A stretch of 64,000 nt of DNA from Bacillus_AD sp047238185 (GTDB lineage: Bacteria > Bacillota > Bacilli > Bacillales > DSM-1321): the NCBI RefSeq assembly GCF_047238185.1, contig NZ_JBDFMI010000006.1, forward strand, positions 558,001 through 622,000. The letters run 5' to 3'. Below, in pieces: positions 60,139 to 64,000 of this stretch; position 1 is the first letter of the stretch, and every line of letters starts with the position of its first letter. A program made the position numbers and the translations under genes. Under the pieces are notes generated by a model that did no database searches, was not told where the DNA came from, and worked only from the letters and a program-made list of their open reading frames with translations.

Positions 60139-62094
60139 ATGAAAGATAAGAACACATTTTATATTACAACGCCGATTTATTATCCAAGCGGCAATTTGCA
60201 TATCGGCCATGCGTATACAACGGTTGCAGGAGATGCAATGGCTCGCTATAAACGCATGAGAGGTTTCGATGTTATGTATTTGACCGGTACGGATGAGCAT
60301 GGTCAAAAAATACAGAGAAAAGCAGAAGAAGAGGGAATTACTCCTCAGGCATATGTCGATAATATTGTATCTGGCATCAAAGATTTATGGAAGAAACTCG
60401 ATATATCCTACGATGATTTTATCCGGACAACACAGCCGCGGCATAAAGAGATTGTTGAGAAAATTTTTGCCCAGCTGTTGGAACAAGGAGATATCTACTT
60501 GGATGAATATGAAGGTTGGTATTGTACACCTTGTGAATCCTTCTTTACAGACCGCCAAGTCGAAAATGGAAACTGCCCTGATTGCGGACGCCCGGTTGAA
60601 CGCGTAAAGGAAGAATCCTATTTCTTTAAGATGAGCAAATATGTTGATCGCTTATTGAAGTTTTATGAAGAAAACCCAGACTTTATTCAACCAGAATCAC
60701 GCAAAAATGAAATGATCAATAACTTTATTAAGCCTGGTTTAGAAGATTTGGCTGTATCACGGACAACATTTGATTGGGGAGTTCCTGTTCCAGGAAATCC
60801 AAAGCACGTCATCTATGTTTGGATCGATGCTTTATCTAATTATATTACAGCACTTGGCTATGGCACTGCCCATGATGAAAAATATCAAAAATACTGGCCT
60901 GCAGATGTGCATTTAGTAGGAAAAGAGATCGTCCGTTTCCATACCATCTATTGGCCTATCATGTTAATGGCTTTGGATTTACCCCTTCCTAAAAAAGTAT
61001 TTGCCCACGGCTGGCTGTTGATGAAAGACGGTAAGATGTCCAAATCTAAAGGGAATGTGGTGGATCCTGTTACATTGATCGATCGGTACGGATTAGATTC
61101 ACTTCGCTACTATCTATTGCGTGAAGTTCCTTTTGGCTCAGATGGCGTGTTTACACCAGAAGGATTTGTCGAAAGAATTAATTTCGATTTAGCGAATGAT
61201 TTGGGTAATCTTCTGAATCGGACAGTAGCTATGATCCAAAAATATTTCGATGGAACTATTCCTGCTTACAAAGGCTCTGAAAATGAATTTGAAAAACAAT
61301 TGCTTCAAGTAAATAAAGAAACAGTAACCAAATATGAAGAGGCAATGGAGAAAATGGAGTTTTCTGTAGCTCTATCAAGCATTTGGCAGCTGGTGAGCAG
61401 AACCAATAAATTTATTGATGAGACTCAACCTTGGGTACTGGCGAAAGAGGATAAAAAAGATGAACTAGGAAGTGTAATGGCCCATCTTGCTGAGTCTTTA
61501 CGCCGAACGGCTGTCTTATTAAAGCCATTCTTGACAAAGGCGCCCGCAAGCATTTTCCAACAATTGCAAATCACTAACGATGACTTGCAATCATGGGATA
61601 GTCTGGAAACTTTTGGCTCCATTCCTGCAGGAACAAAGGTATTGAAAGGCGAACCTATTTTCCCTAGATTAGATGTAGAAGCAGAAGTGGAATTCATTAA
61701 AGAAAAGATGCAAGCAAGCGCTGCTCCGGTCGAGGAGAAGAAGGAAGCCATTGCTGAGAAAGAAGAAACTGAAGAAATTACAATTGATGATTTCATGAAA
61801 GTAGACCTTCGTGTAGCTGAAGTACTGGAAGTTGAACCAGTGAAAAAGGCGGACAAACTATTAAAGTTGCAATTGGATTTAGGATATGAAAGACGACAAG
61901 TGGTTTCAGGCATTGCGCAATACTATAAACCGGAAGAATTGGTAGGCAGAAAAGTAATCTGCGTAACAAACTTAAAACCGGTCAAGTTAAGAGGGGAATT
62001 GTCACAAGGCATGATCCTTGCTGGAAGCTTGGATGGCACACTTTCATTAGCCACCATTGCCGAATCCCTGCCAAATGGTTCAAAAGTAAAATAA
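60139..62094 (+). CDS. metS: Methionine--tRNA ligase
   Basis: The 651-residue class I synthetase has the HIGH motif in NLHIGHAYT near residue 20, a zinc knuckle CTPCESFFTDRQ...CPDC near residues 127-147, KMSKSKGN near residue 300, and a C-terminal tRNA-binding OB domain (TIDDFMKVDLRVAEVLEVE) joined by a glutamate-rich linker. GAAGAGGAGG precedes ATG 60139; 18 extra upstream codons have no ribosome site. It is followed by a hairpin that contains a parS-like sequence. Confidence 0.97.
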   Translation: MKDKNTFYITTPIYYPSGNLHIGHAYTTVAGDAMARYKRMRGFDVMYLTGTDEHGQKIQRKAEEEGITPQAYVDNIVSGIKDLWKKLDISYDDFIRTTQPRHKEIVEKIFAQLLEQGDIYLDEYEGWYCTPCESFFTDRQVENGNCPDCGRPVERVKEESYFFKMSKYVDRLLKFYEENPDFIQPESRKNEMINNFIKPGLEDLAVSRTTFDWGVPVPGNPKHVIYVWIDALSNYITALGYGTAHDEKYQKYWPADVHLVGKEIVRFHTIYWPIMLMALDLPLPKKVFAHGWLLMKDGKMSKSKGNVVDPVTLIDRYGLDSLRYYLLREVPFGSDGVFTPEGFVERINFDLANDLGNLLNRTVAMIQKYFDGTIPAYKGSENEFEKQLLQVNKETVTKYEEAMEKMEFSVALSSIWQLVSRTNKFIDETQPWVLAKEDKKDELGSVMAHLAESLRRTAVLLKPFLTKAPASIFQQLQITNDDLQSWDSLETFGSIPAGTKVLKGEPIFPRLDVEAEVEFIKEKMQASAAPVEEKKEAIAEKEETEEITIDDFMKVDLRVAEVLEVEPVKKADKLLKLQLDLGYERRQVVSGIAQYYKPEELVGRKVICVTNLKPVKLRGELSQGMILAGSLDGTLSLATIAESLPNGSKVK

Positions 62095-62101
62095 TTCGCT
62101 T

Positions 62102-62140
62102 AATAAAGGAACGTTTCACGTGAAACGCTCCTTTATTTTC
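62102..62140 (+). terminator. metS terminator containing a parS-like site
   Basis: AATAAAGGA and TCCTTTATT flank the self-complementary CGTTTCACGTGAAACG (62112-62127), then TTTTC. The inner 14 bases equal parS exactly; only the outermost pair differs (C/G for T/A). The same DNA can be a terminator and a ParB site. B. subtilis has a parS at about 4 degrees, a similar distance from its origin. Confidence 0.85.
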
Positions 62141-62332
62141 TATATTTGCGCACTTTTCCTGAGAAATAAATAGAGAAAAAAGCCGATTTATTAATAATAG
62201 AAGAAACTCGGAAATCTGTTTGCAACATTAAGTAATCTATTTGTTCTATTTTTGTAATATAAATGTTACTTAAATGTGAGACATGAAATCTTTTTTCCAT
62301 AATAAACTAATGCTAGAAAGGACGATTCACAA

Positions 62333-63100
62333 ATGCTTATAGACACACATGTACACCTGAATGCAGAACAATACAATGAAGATTTAACAGAAGTCATCGA
62401 GAGAGCAAAGGAACAAGGGGTCGACAAAATGGTTGTTGTCGGGTTCGATGCTGAAACAATCAAGAGGGCAATCGAACTAGTGGAAGAATATCCTTTCTTG
62501 TATGCGAGCGTAGGCTGGCATCCGGTAGATGCAATCGATATGACCGAGGAAGATCTTAAATGGTTAGAGGAACTGGCATCTCACCCAAAAGTTGTGGCTT
62601 TAGGAGAGATGGGATTGGATTACCATTGGGATAAGTCTCCAAAGGATATTCAGAAGGAGGTATTCAGAAAGCAGATTGCATTGGCAAAGCGCGTGAATTT
62701 GCCGATTATTATCCATAATCGGGAAGCTACCCAGGACATTGTGAATATTCTGAAAGAGGAAGGGGCGGATGAAGTCGGCGGAATCATGCATTGCTTCAGC
62801 GGCAGTGAAGAAATTGCAGAGGAATGCATGAAAATGAATTTTTACATTTCTTTCGGGGGGCCGGTCACCTTCAAAAATGCCAGAAATGTAAAAGAGGTTG
62901 CTGCACAAATACCGCTTGACCGATTGTTGGTAGAAACCGATTGCCCGTATTTAACACCGCATCCATACAGAGGCAAACGAAATGAACCTGGCTATGTAAA
63001 GTTGGTTGCGGAAGAGATCGCTTCTCTTAAGGGTCTTCCATTCGAGGAAATTGCTGCAGCCACGACGGAAAATGCAAAAAAATTATTCGGCATAGATTGA
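62333..63100 (+). CDS. tatD: TatD family metal-dependent DNase
   Basis: The 255-residue hydrolase (YabD) has the metal ligands in DTHVHLN (residues 4-10), GEMGLDYHW (near 91), PIIIHNREA (near 126), MHCFSG (near 152) and ETDCPYLTPHPYRG (near 203). The family has 3'-5' exonuclease activity in DNA repair. AAAGGAC precedes the ATG. It lies between metS and yabE as in B. subtilis. Confidence 0.96.
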   Translation: MLIDTHVHLNAEQYNEDLTEVIERAKEQGVDKMVVVGFDAETIKRAIELVEEYPFLYASVGWHPVDAIDMTEEDLKWLEELASHPKVVALGEMGLDYHWDKSPKDIQKEVFRKQIALAKRVNLPIIIHNREATQDIVNILKEEGADEVGGIMHCFSGSEEIAEECMKMNFYISFGGPVTFKNARNVKEVAAQIPLDRLLVETDCPYLTPHPYRGKRNEPGYVKLVAEEIASLKGLPFEEIAAATTENAKKLFGID

Positions 63101-63105
63101 TAAAG

Positions 63106-63174
63106 AAAGCTGTCGAATGCAGATGGTGTATGTCTATTTTAGAGCGATTCATCAAGCATTCTACAGCTTTTTTT
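63106..63174 (+). terminator. Terminator of tatD
   Basis: AAAGCTGTCGAATGC and GCATTCTACAGCTTT form a 15-bp stem with one mismatch and a 35-base loop, followed by TTTT. Confidence 0.75.
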
Positions 63175-63266
63175 TCGAAGTATCAGTCTTCTTGTCGAGA
63201 TACATTTCTTTTCAAAAACGTGGTTGCTATGCATAATAGGAAATACGTTTGGTGAGACAGACTTAT

Positions 63267-63295
63267 TTGACAGCATCTGCCGAAGTCTATATAAT
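63267..63295 (+). promoter_or_regulatory. Sigma-A promoter of yabE
   Basis: Consensus TTGACA (63267-63272) and consensus TATAAT (63290-63295) with the ideal 17-base spacer, 30 bases before the gene. Confidence 0.88.
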
Positions 63296-63325
63296 CACCG
63301 GAGAGAAAGGAGGTTTTTTGTCATC

Positions 63326-64000
63326 GTGATGAAAACCTTAAAAAATAACACAGCCAAAATATTCAAACGAAGGAGTATGGCTGTATATATTACGAGTTTA
63401 ATAGTGTTCCTGGCAGCAACTGGAGTACTATTATACGAGGGGACCAAGAAGACGGTCACTCTTACCTTGGATGGTGAGAAAAAAGTCGTCAACACACATG
63501 CATCCACTGTTGGAGATCTATTCGATCAATTAGACTTAACTGTAAACAAGCATGATTATATACATCCAGAGAAGAATTCCAAAATTAGTGATGATCTTCG
63601 TGTTACATGGAAATCCGCTAAAGAAATTTCCTTGAATCAAGATGGGGAAAAACAGACTGTTTGGACGACATCGGACACTGTGGGAGACTTTTTGAAAGAA
63701 CAGAACATAGAGATTAATGCGAACGATAAATTATCCCATGCCGGCTCAACCAATATAAAAAATAATATCGAAATAGCCATTAATAAAGCATTTACATTAC
63801 AACTGGTTGATGGGGGCAATGCAAAAAAGGTGTGGTCAACTTCGACTACGGTCGCTGACTTTTTAAAGAAACAAGGAATTGCTTTAGAGCCGTTAGACCG
63901 TGTTGAACCATCATTATACGATTCTGTGAAACCTAACAGCAGCGTAAATGTTGTGAGAGTGAAAAAGGTCACCGATGTAGTGGAAGAACCAATTAATTAC
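63326..64000 (+). CDS. yabE: YabE-like cell wall protein, DUF348/G5 (partial at window end)
   Basis: The first 225 codons are open to the window edge. A basic N-terminus and one membrane segment (MAVYITSLIVFLAATGVLLY) form a signal anchor. Three DUF348 repeats follow, starting near VTLTLDGEKKVVNT, LNQDGEKQTVWTT and LVDGGNAKKVWST, each with a TVGDFLKEQ-like helix. The sequence ends where a G5 domain should begin (VVRVKKVTDVVEEPI). B. subtilis YabE has the same layout with a C-terminal 3D domain resembling resuscitation factors. AGGAGG is 12 bases before GTG 63326; ATG 63329 is equally possible. Confidence 0.88.
   Translation, partial: MMKTLKNNTAKIFKRRSMAVYITSLIVFLAATGVLLYEGTKKTVTLTLDGEKKVVNTHASTVGDLFDQLDLTVNKHDYIHPEKNSKISDDLRVTWKSAKEISLNQDGEKQTVWTTSDTVGDFLKEQNIEINANDKLSHAGSTNIKNNIEIAINKAFTLQLVDGGNAKKVWSTSTTVADFLKKQGIALEPLDRVEPSLYDSVKPNSSVNVVRVKKVTDVVEEPINY

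Noticed and set aside
63111..63117. TGTCGAA (Spo0A box) in the tatD terminator
   Set aside because: A lone 7-base match within a stem, not near a promoter; expected by chance.

Overview
The window is the replication-origin region of a low-GC Gram-positive bacterium of the family Bacillaceae (Bacillus in the broad sense). The evidence is the gene order jag-yidC-rnpA-rpmH-oriC-dnaA-dnaN-yaaA-recF-remB-gyrB-gyrA-rrn, sporulation genes (yyaC, bofA, csfB, yabA/ricT neighbourhood, abrB with Spo0A boxes), AGGAGG ribosome binding sites, frequent TTG starts, and Bacillus-type 16S sequence. I do not assign a genus or species.

Layout. Positions 1-1231 hold the first codons of an unknown minus-strand gene and a plus-strand short-chain dehydrogenase; these are the only genes here that look outside the usual origin block. 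Positions 1286-16152 are the left arm, nearly all on the minus strand: rpsF-ssb-rpsR, ychF, a DUF951 protein, an MscS channel, yyaC (plus), a DUF554 membrane protein, parB-parA with a parS site inside parB, the nucleoid-occlusion gene noc, mnmE-mnmG-rsmG, and rpmH-rnpA-yidC-jag. Positions 16153-18452 are the bipartite origin: a DnaA-box cluster upstream of dnaA, and a second element between dnaA and dnaN with a DnaA box, GC spacer, DnaA-trio repeats and an AT-rich stretch. Positions 18453-27216 carry dnaN, yaaA, recF, remB, gyrB, gyrA and an HD-GYP protein. A first rRNA operon without spacer tRNAs (27370-32534) is followed by yaaC, guaB, dacA, a T-box riboswitch with serS, tRNA-Ser, dck-dgk, an isochorismatase-like gene, tadA, the large SRP RNA, dnaX-ebfC-recR-yaaL-bofA, then a second rRNA operon in the same orientation with tRNA-Ile and tRNA-Ala (45598-50967). 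The right end holds csaA, csfB, yaaO, tmk, darA, yaaR, holB, ricT, yabA, trmN6, yazA, rsmI, abrB, metS, tatD and the start of yabE.

How it works together: initiation (DnaA, oriC, YabA), the polymerase clamp and clamp loader (DnaN, DnaX, HolB), DNA supercoiling (GyrAB), repair (RecF, RecR, EbfC), origin segregation (ParA, ParB, parS, Noc), ribosome and tRNA production (rrn, rpmH, rpsR, rpsF, MnmE, MnmG, TadA, RsmG, RsmI, SerS, MetS) and entry into sporulation (AbrB, RicT, CsfB, BofA) are clustered where gene dosage is highest in growing cells.

I found no mobile element, CRISPR array, phage or defence locus. I do not see a wholly new system. The parts most worth checking are a phenylalanine in GyrA at the fluoroquinolone-critical acidic position, hairpins that appear to be terminators and protein-binding sites at once (DnaA boxes after dnaA; a parS-like site after metS), a 20-bp parS-like palindrome inside yaaC, an HD-GYP protein lacking the first residue of its HD dyad, absence of pdxST from its usual place, and a structured 380-bp gap after tRNA-Ser.
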